The notes: a model not told the origin generated them from the letters alone. A stretch of 38,440 nt of DNA from an uncultured Verrucomicrobia subdivision 3 bacterium (GCA_903858275.1 CAIOIC010000135.1:1-38440), one strand, 5' to 3'; shown: positions 16,499 to 25,166, counted from the first letter of the stretch. Made by a program: numbers and translations.

Positions 16499-17649
16499 GC
16501 GTTCATCAGGGAACATCCGCGCGGCTCGGCCAATTGCGCGCGACCAACTAGTTCAAAGTCCTCTCCGCGACGAATGCCCAAATCTTCCGTCTGGATGGCG
16601 ACGACAGAAAATACGTTCGCCAAGTCGAAAATACGAATGAGCCCGGTCTCGCCCTCCGCCACTTCGCAGCCGGTTTCCGGCGAGACGATTTGCACCCGCA
16701 CCCACGGCGGAAAGCGGAAGGCGCGAGGATGGATTCCTGAGTCATATGCTTGGGAACTCAATTCGCTCATGCCGTATTCGCAGACAATATTTTTACGTGG
16801 AACGCCCATCCGTTCCGCGATGAGCGCGTGCAGTTCTGCCTTGGCCAGCGTGCGGGAACGGTTTTTGTAGCCGCCGGTTTCCAGCACGCGCGAGCCCGGC
16901 GGAAGTTCGAACCGCAGGTCGCGCTCCACCAAATAATCCAACAGATGCACGAAGGAAAAGGCGGTGCCCAGAATTAGTTTTTGAGTTTGAGTTTTAAGTT
17001 TTGGGCCGTCAGTCAGCGCCGCCAGAGTTGCCTCAAAATCCAAAGCCCACGCGCCGTCCGCCGCCAGCTTGCCGAAGAATCCAGCCCGGCTCGCGAGGAC
17101 GCCCGCCCCACCAGTTTTTTGCCGCACGGTTTCAAACATGTGGACGAGCGATGAATGCGGCACCTGCTCCGGCGGCGGCGTCAGGATTGCCAATTGCCAA
17201 TTGCCAATTGCCAATTTTTCCAAAGCACCAGCCCCATTGGCGGGCGAATGGAAATTGGAAATTGGAAGTTGGAAATACTCCGAGAACCAACTCCACAGCG
17301 ACGATTCATAGACCGCCAGCGATTCGGCACAGTGAAAATGCCGGCTGGGCGGCTGCTCCGTCGTGCCGCTGGAATGGAAGACAGCGGTGCGCTCTTCCGG
17401 CGCGAGGCTCGTCAGTTCCAATTCCTTGAACACGGCGGTCGGCACGGCGGGAATCTGCGGCCAATGTTTTACGGTTTGTGGGGTGCCCTTGCGCGCCTCG
17501 CAGATTTTGCGGTAGGCCGGATTGCATTTGAATTGCAGGGCGAACAATTCCAGAGCCAGTTCGGAGAATTGGGAATTGCCGATTGCGGATTGCCGATTGC
17601 CAATCAGTTCACGCAAACGCGTGGCAAAATTAGAAGATTCAGTGTTCAT
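16495..17649 (-). CDS. LuxE-like acyl-protein synthetase with in-frame repeat insertions
   Basis: ATP-dependent fatty-acid activating enzyme of the LuxE family, predicted to pass the acyl group to the LuxC-like partner. Family features: FHSSGTTEQPPSRH (P-loop-like AMP motif), VLETGGYKNRSRTL, CEYGMSELSSQAYD and LIRIFDLANVFSVVAIQTEDLG. About 384 aa from the ATG ending at 17649; an earlier in-frame start exists, but this one gives a usual N-terminus. Three segments are encoded by heptamer arrays: residues about 15-29 (IGNRQSAIGNSQF), 125-155 (QLPISNF and KLAIGNWQLAIL), and 216-225 (KLKTQTQKL). None interrupts the frame or the motifs. It overlaps luxC by 4 nt. A plausible promoter lies at 17693-17720. 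Confidence 0.87.
   Translation of the reverse strand: MNTESSNFATRLRELIGNRQSAIGNSQFSELALELFALQFKCNPAYRKICEARKGTPQTVKHWPQIPAVPTAVFKELELTSLAPEERTAVFHSSGTTEQPPSRHFHCAESLAVYESSLWSWFSEYFQLPISNFHSPANGAGALEKLAIGNWQLAILTPPPEQVPHSSLVHMFETVRQKTGGAGVLASRAGFFGKLAADGAWALDFEATLAALTDGPKLKTQTQKLILGTAFSFVHLLDYLVERDLRFELPPGSRVLETGGYKNRSRTLAKAELHALIAERMGVPRKNIVCEYGMSELSSQAYDSGIHPRAFRFPPWVRVQIVSPETGCEVAEGETGLIRIFDLANVFSVVAIQTEDLGIRRGEDFELVGRAQLAEPRGCSLMNA
16976..17003. repeat. AGTTTTG-type heptamer array in the LuxE-like gene
   Basis: AGTTTTTG, AGTTTG, AGTTTTA and AGTTTTG follow each other (units of 8, 6, 7 and 7, 28 nt in all), in frame, encoding KLKTQTQKL on the minus strand. The reverse complement resembles the array at the mutY start (34301-34335). 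Confidence 0.7.
17186..17277. repeat. Paired heptamer arrays (ATTGCCA x4 and GGAAATT x4) in the LuxE-like gene
   Basis: Four perfect ATTGCCA units (17186-17213) are followed after 36 nt by GGAAATT, GGAAATT, GGAAGTT and GGAAATA (17250-17277). The reverse complement of the first array (TTGGCAA units) is similar to the second (TTGGAAA units), so the arms form an imperfect inverted pair. Frame is kept; the insert adds about 31 residues. Confidence 0.88.
17564..17605. repeat. GGATTGCC-type heptamer array near the LuxE-like N-terminus
   Basis: GAGAATT, GGGAATT, GCCGATT, GCGGATT, GCCGATT and GCCAATC run at exact period 7. The minus-strand translation is IGNRQSAIGNSQF. The centre of each unit (ATT) is constant while the flanks vary. 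Confidence 0.85.
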
Positions 17650-17692
17650 GCGGTGTTTGTTCGTGGCTGGTTTTCCGCGACAGCCGAAAAGC

Positions 17693-17720
17693 ATAATAAC
17701 ACGAAGCCTTTGTGCTGCAA
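17693..17720 (-). promoter_or_regulatory. Possible sigma70-type promoter of the luxE-luxC-queD run
   Basis: On the minus strand TTGCAG (17720-17715) and TATTAT (17698-17693) are separated by 16 nt and lie about 45 nt before the chosen luxE-like start. Four of six and five of six bases match the consensus boxes. Verrucomicrobial promoters are poorly known, so this is tentative. Confidence 0.35.
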
Positions 17721-17767
17721 GTGAGATTGCCTTTGCCTCATTTGTCAGCCAGACTGCCTGTTCAATA

Positions 17768-19273
17768 ATGAGCAAACGGTTTTACATCACCACGGCGATT
17801 GATTACGTGAACGGCCAACCGCACCTCGGCCATGCCTACGAAAAGATTATCGCCGACGTCATCGCCCGCGCGCGGCGGAGTCTGGGGCAGGAAGTCTTTT
17901 TTTTGACCGGCCTCGACGAACACGGCCAGAAGGTGCAGCAGGCGGCTCAGGCCGAGAAAAAGAATCCGCAGGAATATTGCGACGCGCTCGCGGCGGACTG
18001 GCAGGCGTTCGTGAAAAAACTGGAGCTGACGAACGACGACTTTGTCCGCACCACACAGCCGCGCCACAAGGAATTTGTGCAGGCCACGCTCGCGAAGCTG
18101 CGAGCGGCCGGACAGTTCTACAAGGCCAGCTACACCGGTTTTTATTCCGCGAAGGAAGAGACGTTTCTCACGGAGAAAGACCGTTTGCCGGACGGCACGT
18201 TCGACGCGAGCTACGGCGAGGTCGTCGAGTTGAAGGAGGATAATTACTATTTCAAGCTCGGCGCGCACCAGCCATGGCTGATTGATTACATCGAAGCCAA
18301 TCCCGATTTCATCGCGCCGTCGTACCGCCGCAACGAGGTGCTGGGCTTCCTCAAAAACAACACGCTCGAAGACCTCTGCATCTCGCGGCCGCTGGCGCGG
18401 CTGAACTGGGGCATTCCCCTGCCCTTTGATCCTGAATTTGTGACCTACGTCTGGTTTGATGCACTGGTGAATTACGCCAGCATCGCTCACGCGCATCCCG
18501 AACTCGGACTGTGGCCGGCGGACATCCACGTCATCGGCAAAGACATTGTGAAGTTCCATGCAGTCTATTGGCCGATCATGCTCAAGGCGATGGAACTGCC
18601 GCTGCCCAAGCAGGTGCTCGTACACGGCTGGTGGCAAAAAGACGGCGCGAAAATCAGCAAGAGCACCGGCAACGTCGTGGATCCGATGGCGGTCATCAAT
18701 GAATGGGGCCTGGACGCCTTCCGCTTTTACGTTTTGCGCGAACTCGACATCGGTCCGGATGGCAATTGGACGGACGCCGGTTTCCGCTCGCGTTATCAGG
18801 CAGAACTGGCGAACGGTCTCGGCAATCTCGTCAACCGCTCACTCTCAATGCTCAAGCGTTATCGCAACGGCGTGGTGCCTGCGCGTTCAAATGAACTGGC
18901 CGCCGACGCGGCCAAGGCGGCGGACGAAACGCGGGCGCTGTTCAAACAGAGCCAGCTTCAGTCCGCGCTACAAAGCATCTGGGGACTGGTAAACCGCGCG
19001 AACAAATACGTGGATGAAACCGCGCCGTTCAAGCTGGCGAAGGATCCAGCACAAGCCCAACGGCTCGACGAAGTGCTCTACAATCTGGCGGAATCCTGCC
19101 GCGTGCTCGCCGTGTTGCTGAATCCATTTCTGCCGGGAACTTCGGCCAAGATTTACGCGCAACTCGGTTTGACCAGCACACCAGACAAGCTGGCCGACGC
19201 GACGTGGGGTGGATTACAAGCAGGTCATGCGATTGGTGAACCCGCACCGCTGTTTCCGCGCAAGGATGTTTGA
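17768..19273 (+). CDS. metG: Methionyl-tRNA synthetase, short form
   Basis: Class I synthetase that charges methionine onto tRNA. Start MSKRFYITTAIDYVNGQPHLGHAYEK holds the HIGH-type motif (HLGHAYEK), and KDGAKISKSTGNVVDP is the KMSKS-type loop. WFDALVNYAS and DIHVIGKDIVKFHAVYWP are typical. At 501 aa it ends with the anticodon-binding helical domain and lacks the C-terminal tRNA-binding extension. The region that carries the zinc knuckle in many MetRS (here GFYSAKEETFLTEKDRLPDG) contains no cysteine pairs, so it should be zinc-free. The ATG at 17768 gives a clean N-terminus; the upstream open frame is chance. It is divergent from the LuxE-like gene. Confidence 0.96.
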   Translation: MSKRFYITTAIDYVNGQPHLGHAYEKIIADVIARARRSLGQEVFFLTGLDEHGQKVQQAAQAEKKNPQEYCDALAADWQAFVKKLELTNDDFVRTTQPRHKEFVQATLAKLRAAGQFYKASYTGFYSAKEETFLTEKDRLPDGTFDASYGEVVELKEDNYYFKLGAHQPWLIDYIEANPDFIAPSYRRNEVLGFLKNNTLEDLCISRPLARLNWGIPLPFDPEFVTYVWFDALVNYASIAHAHPELGLWPADIHVIGKDIVKFHAVYWPIMLKAMELPLPKQVLVHGWWQKDGAKISKSTGNVVDPMAVINEWGLDAFRFYVLRELDIGPDGNWTDAGFRSRYQAELANGLGNLVNRSLSMLKRYRNGVVPARSNELAADAAKAADETRALFKQSQLQSALQSIWGLVNRANKYVDETAPFKLAKDPAQAQRLDEVLYNLAESCRVLAVLLNPFLPGTSAKIYAQLGLTSTPDKLADATWGGLQAGHAIGEPAPLFPRKDV

Positions 19274-19294
19274 TTACAAGGTGGAACACAGGGA

Positions 19295-19320
19295 TTTAAC
19301 CACCAAGGCACCAAGGACAG
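19295..19320. repeat. ACCACCAAGG-type short-period repeat
   Basis: TTTAACCACCAAGGCACCAA plus GGACAG repeats a CACCAAGG word at a spacing of 9-10 nt. It matches the start of the repeats at 33580-33612 and 34158-34188 (TTAACCACAAAGnTGCnAAGG). It lies between the metG stop and the E2 stop, in a convergent gap of 95 nt. Confidence 0.6.
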
Positions 19321-19368
19321 AAAGCAAAGCGGCGCCCCGTGAACACTGCTTCATTTTTTAGAATTTAA

Positions 19369-20559
19369 TTACAACTTCTCCGGCTGTTTCATCAACTCGG
19401 CGATGCGTTGCAGCAGACGTCCCGCCGCGCCGCCGTCCAGCACACGATGGTCGAAACTCAAAGTGAGATACGCTTCCATGACGGGCACAAACTGGCCTTT
19501 CGCCTCGTCCCAATGCGGCATTTTCCGACCGGCACCAAGACCGAGCACCAACGTCTGCTCCGGCAGCGGAATCGGCGTGGCCCAGATCAGGCCGAACGTG
19601 CCAAAGTTCGTCACGGTAGCCACCGAACCACCGGTGGCATCCGCCGGTAATTTTCTTTGCCGGGCGAGTTCCACGAGTTCGTTATACCGCACGGTCAGTT
19701 CTTTCAACGGTTTTTTATCCGTGCCACGCAAAACAGGAACAAGCACGCCGTCGTCGGCCTCCACGGCGAAGCCCACGTCAATCGAGGACGGATGCACGAT
19801 GTTCATGCCGACGAGCCGACCGGCCACCGCACTGTTTTCGGCCAGCGCCACGGCCAGCGCCCGCAAGGCATAGAGCGCGGGGCCAGGTTTGGGATCGCAG
19901 GTTTTACGGTGCGCGAGCAAGGCATCAATCACCACCGGCAGACCCACGGTGGCGATGGGACGCGTCCAACTGCGGCGCATGGCATCCGCCACCGCCACGC
20001 GCATGGACGACGCCCTGGTCAACTTTTGCTGCTCCAGATTCAGCATGAACTTTTCGAAATCCTCAACGGTCACGCGGCCCGCCGCCCCACTACCGGCGAT
20101 GCCCGCAAGGTCGGCGGCGCTCAAGCCTAGCTCATGCATCCGCGCCTTGAGTCGCGGCGAAATATAACTCGCGCCGGTGGCGTTGGCGGGCACCGGCAAA
20201 CCGCGAACCGTCGGCTGCACCGCCGAGCCGCCGGTCACACTGGCGCGGGAAAGCTGCTCGGTAACAGAATTTTTCGGCGGCGGCACAACGTCCACACCAA
20301 AGCGCGCGGCTTCTTCGTTTGAGGTTTCGATCTCACCCAGCACCGAGCCGACGACATAGCTTTCGTTGAGTTGGGCGGAAAAGTTTTTTACACTGCCGCC
20401 GCACGGCGCGGTAACCGTCATGCTGGCCTTATTGGTTTCCACCTCGATCAAATCCTGCCCAGCCTCGACGCGGTCGCCCGGCTGCACGAGGAAGTTGATG
20501 ATGGCGGCCTCGGCGATGGATTCGCCAAGCTGCGGCATGATGATGGGAATGGAAGGCAT
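19369..20559 (-). CDS. 2-oxoacid dehydrogenase E2 (dihydrolipoamide acyltransferase)
   Basis: Core subunit that moves the acyl group from E1 onto coenzyme A. Domains in the 396-aa protein: one lipoyl domain (MPQLGESIAEAAIINFLVQP, lipoylated Lys44 in VETNKASM); a peripheral-subunit-binding domain around residues 135-170 (ISPRLKARMHELGL, GSGAAGRVTVEDFEKF); and the catalytic domain, ending FDHRVLDGGAAGRLL with His371 and the HxxxDG signature. NFGTFGLIWATPIPLPEQ is typical. The substrate could be pyruvate or a branched-chain oxoacid. Start at the ATG ending 20559; longer frames run through the E1beta gene and a heptamer array that fills the 43-nt gap. No E3 gene is in the window. Confidence 0.93.
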   Translation of the reverse strand: MPSIPIIMPQLGESIAEAAIINFLVQPGDRVEAGQDLIEVETNKASMTVTAPCGGSVKNFSAQLNESYVVGSVLGEIETSNEEAARFGVDVVPPPKNSVTEQLSRASVTGGSAVQPTVRGLPVPANATGASYISPRLKARMHELGLSAADLAGIAGSGAAGRVTVEDFEKFMLNLEQQKLTRASSMRVAVADAMRRSWTRPIATVGLPVVIDALLAHRKTCDPKPGPALYALRALAVALAENSAVAGRLVGMNIVHPSSIDVGFAVEADDGVLVPVLRGTDKKPLKELTVRYNELVELARQRKLPADATGGSVATVTNFGTFGLIWATPIPLPEQTLVLGLGAGRKMPHWDEAKGQFVPVMEAYLTLSFDHRVLDGGAAGRLLQRIAELMKQPEKL

Positions 20560-20601
20560 AGAAATTTTTGATTTTAAGATTTCCGGTTTGCGATTTTTCC
20601 G
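20560..20601. repeat. AAATCNN-type heptamer array just upstream of the E2 start
   Basis: Read on the plus strand: AAATTTTTG, ATTTTAA, GATTTCC, GGTTTGC, GATTTTT, a degenerate period-7 series. It fills the gap between the E1beta stop and the E2 start and lies in the E2 ribosome-binding region, where no clear Shine-Dalgarno sequence is seen. Confidence 0.6.
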
Positions 20602-20602
20602 T

Positions 20603-21568
20603 TCATGTGCGCAACAGGTTTCGGGCGGCGGCGGCGACGCTGCGGGACGTAGGACGGTGAGCGGCCCACAAATTGGGATGATACGGCACGGGCGTGTCTT
20701 TGGCGTTGAGCCGCTGCGGCGGGGCATCAAGCAGGCCATAACCTTCGGCAGTCACGCGGGCGATGACTTCCGCCGTCACGCCCCCCCACGGCCACGCTTC
20801 GCCCACGCACAGCAGCCGCCCGGTGCGCGCGACGCTGGCAATGATCGTATCGGTATCGAGCGGTTTCACAGAACGCAAATCAACAACTTCAATCTCCCAG
20901 CCTTCGGTGGCCAACTCGGTGGCGGCGGCCAGCGCCTCGTGAACCATGGCGCTGTAGGTCACGATGGTCAGGTCGCGGCCTTCGCGGGCAATCCGAGCCT
21001 TGCCGATGGGCAACGCCTCACTCGGTAATTTTTCGGCCTTGAGATGGTAATAGAGAAATTTGTGTTCGCAGAAAATCACCGGGTCGTTCGTGGCCACGGC
21101 GGCGAGCAGCATGGAGTAAGCGTCTTCCACTGTCGCCGGGGTCACCACGATGACGCCGGGGTAATGCGCATAAATCGCCTCGATGCACTGGCTGTGAAAG
21201 GGTCCGCTGCCGGAAGTGCCGCCGAACGGCAGTCGCACCGTGATGGGACAGACAACCTGCGTGCGCCAGAACAGGGTGGCGGCCTGATTGACGATTTGAT
21301 TGAAGCCGACGGTGGAAAAATCGGCAAACTGCATCTCAATGATCGGCCGCAGGCCTTCGATCGCCGCGCCGACGGCAAGGCCGACAATGGCGTCTTCGCT
21401 AATGGGAGCGTCGAGCACGCGACCGGGGAATTCCTTCTGCAAATTTTTCGTGGCCTTGAACGCGCCGCCGAAAGCGCCGACGTCCTGACCGTAAATGAAG
21501 ACCCGTGGATCCTCGCGCAAGGCGCGAGCCTGCGCTTCGCGGATGGCTTCGAGATAGGTGATGCTCAT
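20603..21568 (-). CDS. 2-oxoacid dehydrogenase E1 component, beta subunit
   Basis: Half of the thiamine-diphosphate decarboxylase of a pyruvate or branched-chain 2-oxoacid dehydrogenase complex. 321 aa, family-typical length. Visible features: SITYLEAIREAQARALREDP, VFIYGQDVGAFGGAFKATKNL, PISEDAIVGLAVGAAIEGLRPI, MQFADFSTVGFNQIVNQAA, and GTSGSGPFHSQCIEAIYAHYPG, where the histidine contributes to the active site. It sits 12 nt downstream of the alpha gene and 43 nt upstream of E2, so alpha, beta and E2 form one operon (minus strand). Confidence 0.94.
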   Translation of the reverse strand: MSITYLEAIREAQARALREDPRVFIYGQDVGAFGGAFKATKNLQKEFPGRVLDAPISEDAIVGLAVGAAIEGLRPIIEMQFADFSTVGFNQIVNQAATLFWRTQVVCPITVRLPFGGTSGSGPFHSQCIEAIYAHYPGVIVVTPATVEDAYSMLLAAVATNDPVIFCEHKFLYYHLKAEKLPSEALPIGKARIAREGRDLTIVTYSAMVHEALAAATELATEGWEIEVVDLRSVKPLDTDTIIASVARTGRLLCVGEAWPWGGVTAEVIARVTAEGYGLLDAPPQRLNAKDTPVPYHPNLWAAHRPTSRSVAAAARNLLRT

Positions 21569-21580
21569 GTCGGAAGTATA

Positions 21581-22591
21581 TTATTCGCGCCCCTCGGCCA
21601 AATTTTCCGTGGAAAGCGCCGTCCAATTTTCCGCAAACGGATCCGGTAGCGGTTCGCGCTGGACTTGCGCGACGGCATCCTCGATTTCGCGGATGGCTTC
21701 GCTGCGCCAGACGGCAAGCTGGGCGCGGTCGGCAATTTTTTCCTGGAGCAAGAATTCTTCCGCCAGTTTCAAGCAGTCGCGGCCCAGCGGAGAATTTTTC
21801 AGTTCGGGCACTATGTAGCCAGCATCATCGTGTTCGCCGTGGCCGCAGAGGCGGAGCAGATTGGCCACGATGAGCTGCGGGCCGTGGCCGGCGCGGGCAC
21901 GAGCGACCGCGTGGCTAACGACATCAAGACACGCGGCCAAATCATTGCCAACCACGGAATGCGCTTCGACGCCGTAGCCCACGGCTTTATCCGCAAGGTC
22001 GGCGCAGGCAAACTGGCGGTCATTCGGCGTGGAATAGGCGTATTGGTTGTTGGCGACGACGAGGACGAGCGGGAGTTTTTCCACGGCCGCTTGATTAAGC
22101 GCTTCGTGAAACGATCCGGTGGAAGTCGCGCCTTCGCCGAGACATGCCGCGCCGACAAGGCCGGTGACGCCTTTCATCCGCCGTGCGAATAAAACCCCGT
22201 TGACGACGGAAATCATCGCGCCGAGGTGGCTAATCATCGGCAAACAGCCGTCCTGCGGACGACCGCGGTGGACATTGCCGTCGCGCCCGCGCATGGGACC
22301 GAGCGCGGAGCCAAGGTAAGTGCGGACGGCATCGAGAATGGTTTCACCAAACGCGAGCCGACCGGCGGCATCGCGGATGAGTGGGGCAAAGACATCGGTT
22401 TTTTTAAGAGAAACGCCAATGGCGGCGCTCAAGGCTTCCTGGCCACGGCCAAGAAAGACGCCACCATGGATTTTGCCGGCGCGGTAGAGCGCTGCAAATT
22501 TGTCGTCCAACAGCCGCGCCCGCAACATGAAGCGGTAGGCGGCCAGTTGCGCCGCGCCGATGGTGCGAGGTTCGGAGACGGTTTGCAGCAT
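21581..22591 (-). CDS. 2-oxoacid dehydrogenase E1 component, alpha subunit
   Basis: Thiamine-diphosphate-binding subunit, 336 aa. The cofactor loop is seen as LGEGATSTGSFHEALNQAAV ... NNQYAYSTP, with GEG in place of the more usual GDG. LGRGQEALSAAIGVSLKKTD, PMRGRDGNVHRG and LPMISHLGAMISVVNGVLFA are characteristic, and LLRLCGHGEHDDAGYI is the phosphorylation-loop region. Together with the beta and E2 genes it makes the complex; the LPMISHLG and AYSTP details are closer to the branched-chain/acetoin type than to classical pyruvate enzymes, but this is by eye. First gene of the minus-strand operon and divergent from the hybrid kinase gene. Confidence 0.93.
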   Translation of the reverse strand: MLQTVSEPRTIGAAQLAAYRFMLRARLLDDKFAALYRAGKIHGGVFLGRGQEALSAAIGVSLKKTDVFAPLIRDAAGRLAFGETILDAVRTYLGSALGPMRGRDGNVHRGRPQDGCLPMISHLGAMISVVNGVLFARRMKGVTGLVGAACLGEGATSTGSFHEALNQAAVEKLPLVLVVANNQYAYSTPNDRQFACADLADKAVGYGVEAHSVVGNDLAACLDVVSHAVARARAGHGPQLIVANLLRLCGHGEHDDAGYIVPELKNSPLGRDCLKLAEEFLLQEKIADRAQLAVWRSEAIREIEDAVAQVQREPLPDPFAENWTALSTENLAEGRE

Positions 22592-22724
22592 GGGGAAAGT
22601 TTATCGCCGAGAGCACGGAGCGGCAACGATTCTTTCGGGAATTGCAGAAAAAAACGTCTGGCGGGGCACATAAAAATTCGTTATCTACATCATCCACGGA
22701 AGGTTATTTTTCGAAGAAGACGCC

Positions 22725-25166
22725 ATGAGCCAACTAAAATTTCAAGTTCTGCTGCTGAGCCTTGATGCCAAGCTAGCAGAGACGCTGTCATTGCTTATCC
22801 GGTTGGATGGCGGGACTGCGGGACTGGTCACGACTTGTGCCGAGGCGCTTCAATTTGCCCGAAATCATCCGCCGGACTTAATCCTGCTGGACGTAAAAAC
22901 GTCTGAGGCGGAAAGCCTCAACCTGCTCCGCCATTTCAAAAGCAGTCCCCCGACACAGCCGGCTTATACCATCATGATGGCTCCGTCCGGCGACAACTCA
23001 GCGGTGCTGAGGGCGTTCGACATGGGATTGTATGAATTCATCCAGATGCCATTTGAAAGCTCCCTTTTTCGGGCGCGCCTCCGCGGGGCGGTGCAACTCA
23101 AACGCCGGCTGGAGGAGTTGGCGCGCCGCCAGCAGGAATTGATCGAGGCTTGCCGCGCCGCCGAGGCGCATTCGCGCGCCAAGTCGGATTTCCTTGCGAC
23201 GATGAGCCACGAAATCCGCACGCCGATGAACGGCGTCGTCGCGATGACGGGACTGATGATGGAGACTCCTTTGACGCCGGAACAGCGCGGCTATCTCGAA
23301 ACCATCTATAACAGCAGCGAGTCGCTGCTGAAAATCATCAACAACATTCTCGACTTTTCCAAAATCGAAGCCGGCAAGATGGAATTGGAAAAGCGGGAAT
23401 TTAATCTGGGCGCCAACATTGAGGAAGCGCTTGATCTGATGGCGGCGCGGGCGTTTGAAAAGAAACTGGATCTGGGTTACGAGCTCCATCCGGGGATTCC
23501 GGCTATGATCGAAGGCGACGCCCAGCGGTTGCGCCAAGTGCTGGTCAACCTGCTCAGCAACGCGCTGAAATTCACCGAGCATGGCGATGTTTTCATCAAA
23601 GTGGAAAAAGCTCCCCGGCCGGCGGGCGAGCCGGAAAATTCCTCCAACCTGTGGTTGCATTTTACGGTGCGCGACACCGGTATCGGCATCGAACCTGACC
23701 GGCTGGCGCGCTTGTTCCGGGCGTTCATGCAGGCGGATGCTTCCACGGCGCGTCAATATGGCGGCACGGGTCTGGGCCTGGCCATCAGCCGCCGGTTGGT
23801 GGAGATGATGGGCGGCCGGATGTGGGTGGAAAGCCTGCCGGGCGCCGGCTCGACGTTTCATTTCACGGTCACCATGACGGCTTCTCCGCTCGCCCAATCA
23901 TCGGCACACGCGATGCGAATGCCTCGGCTGGCAGGTTTGAAGATTTTAATTTTAGACGACAATGCGGCTTGCCGAAACGCCCTGTTCGAGCAAAGCCAAC
24001 GCTGGGGGATGCAGCCGAAGTCAGTCGAAAATGCGGCTCAGGCGCTGGAGTTGCTCCGCAAAGGCGCGACCTTTGATCTGGCATTGATCGATGCGGATTT
24101 GCCCGGCAAGGATGGTTTCACGGTGGCGACTGAAATCCAAAAGATTCCCACCGCCGCCATGCTGCCCATTGTGCTGATGATGCCGCTCGGCAAAAATCAT
24201 GAAAGCGACTTGTCCCGGGTGGTGTTTGCCCACACGGTCAGCAAACCGGTGAAGCCCGCGCAATTGTGTGCCGTGCTTGAACGTGCGCTGTTAAGCCCGC
24301 GCATCCCCACCCGATTGCCGGAGACACCCAAGACCGATTTGCCGCTGGCAGCGCGATTGCCGTTGCGGATTCTTCTGGTGGACGACAACTCCATCAACCT
24401 GAAGGTGGCCGTCCGCATATTGCAGCAGATCGGCTACGAACCAGGCACGGCCACCAACGGTTGCGAGGCGCTCGAGGCGCTGGATCGCAAACCTTTCGAC
24501 CTTATTTTTATGGACGTGATGATGCCGGAGATGGACGGGTTGGAAGCAACCCGACTGTTGCGCAAACGTCAGATGACCGGTCAACAGACACATTATCCGC
24601 CACGCATCATCGTTGTAGCGATGACCGCCCACGCCATGCAGGGCGACCGCGAGAAATGCCTCGCCGCCGGCATGGACGATTACCTGTCCAAGCCGGTTCG
24701 CCCCAAAGATGTTCGGGATATGATCGAACGTTGGGCCGGAAAAATCATGCAGGAAATAAAGCCGGCAACCCCAGCCGCGCCCTGCCTGCCCGAGGACGAA
24801 CCGCCGGTGGATATGGACCGGATGAATGACTTGACGGACGGAAACAAGGACAACTTACGCGAGCTGGTGGAAATGTTTTTGAAACAGACGCACAAACAGT
24901 TTGGGCAAATTGAGACCGCCATTCGCGAGGGCAACGCCGACACGGTGCGCCGCGTGGCACACAGTTGCGCCGGGGCCAGTGCCACGCTGGGCATGATCCG
25001 GCTGGTGCCAAAACTCCGCGCGCTGGAAAAACTGGGCGGAGCCGGAACCTTGACGGACGCGGGACAGATTTGTGAAGATGCCGTCGGAGAATTTGGCCGC
25101 ATCCGGGAATTTTTGAAAGCGCAGCCAGAATTGACCACCTGCGTTACCAGCCTCACTTTAGCATGA
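22725..25166 (+). CDS. Hybrid sensor histidine kinase (pseudo-REC, HisKA, HATPase, REC, REC, HPt)
   Basis: 813-aa cytoplasmic phosphorelay kinase with no membrane segment. Order: N-terminal receiver-like domain (about 5-120) with LLLSLD where an Asp pair is expected, a kept Asp in LILLDVK, and QMPF instead of the conserved Lys, so probably non-functional as a phospho-acceptor; HisKA with FLATMSHEIRTPMNG (His162); HATPase with LVNLLSNALKFTEHGDVFI, DTGIGIEPDRL and GGTGLGLAISRRLVEMMGG; a second REC (about 400-520, Asp in ALIDADLPGKDG); a third REC (RILLVDDNSINLKV, Asp597 in FMDVMMPEMDG); and a C-terminal HPt (VRRVAHSCAGASATLG, His746). Signal input is presumably through the first domain or a partner. 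Its TGA overlaps the ATG of the next gene. Confidence 0.93.
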   Translation: MSQLKFQVLLLSLDAKLAETLSLLIRLDGGTAGLVTTCAEALQFARNHPPDLILLDVKTSEAESLNLLRHFKSSPPTQPAYTIMMAPSGDNSAVLRAFDMGLYEFIQMPFESSLFRARLRGAVQLKRRLEELARRQQELIEACRAAEAHSRAKSDFLATMSHEIRTPMNGVVAMTGLMMETPLTPEQRGYLETIYNSSESLLKIINNILDFSKIEAGKMELEKREFNLGANIEEALDLMAARAFEKKLDLGYELHPGIPAMIEGDAQRLRQVLVNLLSNALKFTEHGDVFIKVEKAPRPAGEPENSSNLWLHFTVRDTGIGIEPDRLARLFRAFMQADASTARQYGGTGLGLAISRRLVEMMGGRMWVESLPGAGSTFHFTVTMTASPLAQSSAHAMRMPRLAGLKILILDDNAACRNALFEQSQRWGMQPKSVENAAQALELLRKGATFDLALIDADLPGKDGFTVATEIQKIPTAAMLPIVLMMPLGKNHESDLSRVVFAHTVSKPVKPAQLCAVLERALLSPRIPTRLPETPKTDLPLAARLPLRILLVDDNSINLKVAVRILQQIGYEPGTATNGCEALEALDRKPFDLIFMDVMMPEMDGLEATRLLRKRQMTGQQTHYPPRIIVVAMTAHAMQGDREKCLAAGMDDYLSKPVRPKDVRDMIERWAGKIMQEIKPATPAAPCLPEDEPPVDMDRMNDLTDGNKDNLRELVEMFLKQTHKQFGQIETAIREGNADTVRRVAHSCAGASATLGMIRLVPKLRALEKLGGAGTLTDAGQICEDAVGEFGRIREFLKAQPELTTCVTSLTLA

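Noticed and set aside
16905..16922. tRNA T-arm-like GTTCGAACC word
   Set aside because: It lies within the LuxE-like coding sequence and no cloverleaf could be drawn around it.
22998..23897. 299-codon minus-strand frame opposite the hybrid kinase
   Set aside because: Antisense shadow; the kinase motifs on the plus strand are complete here.
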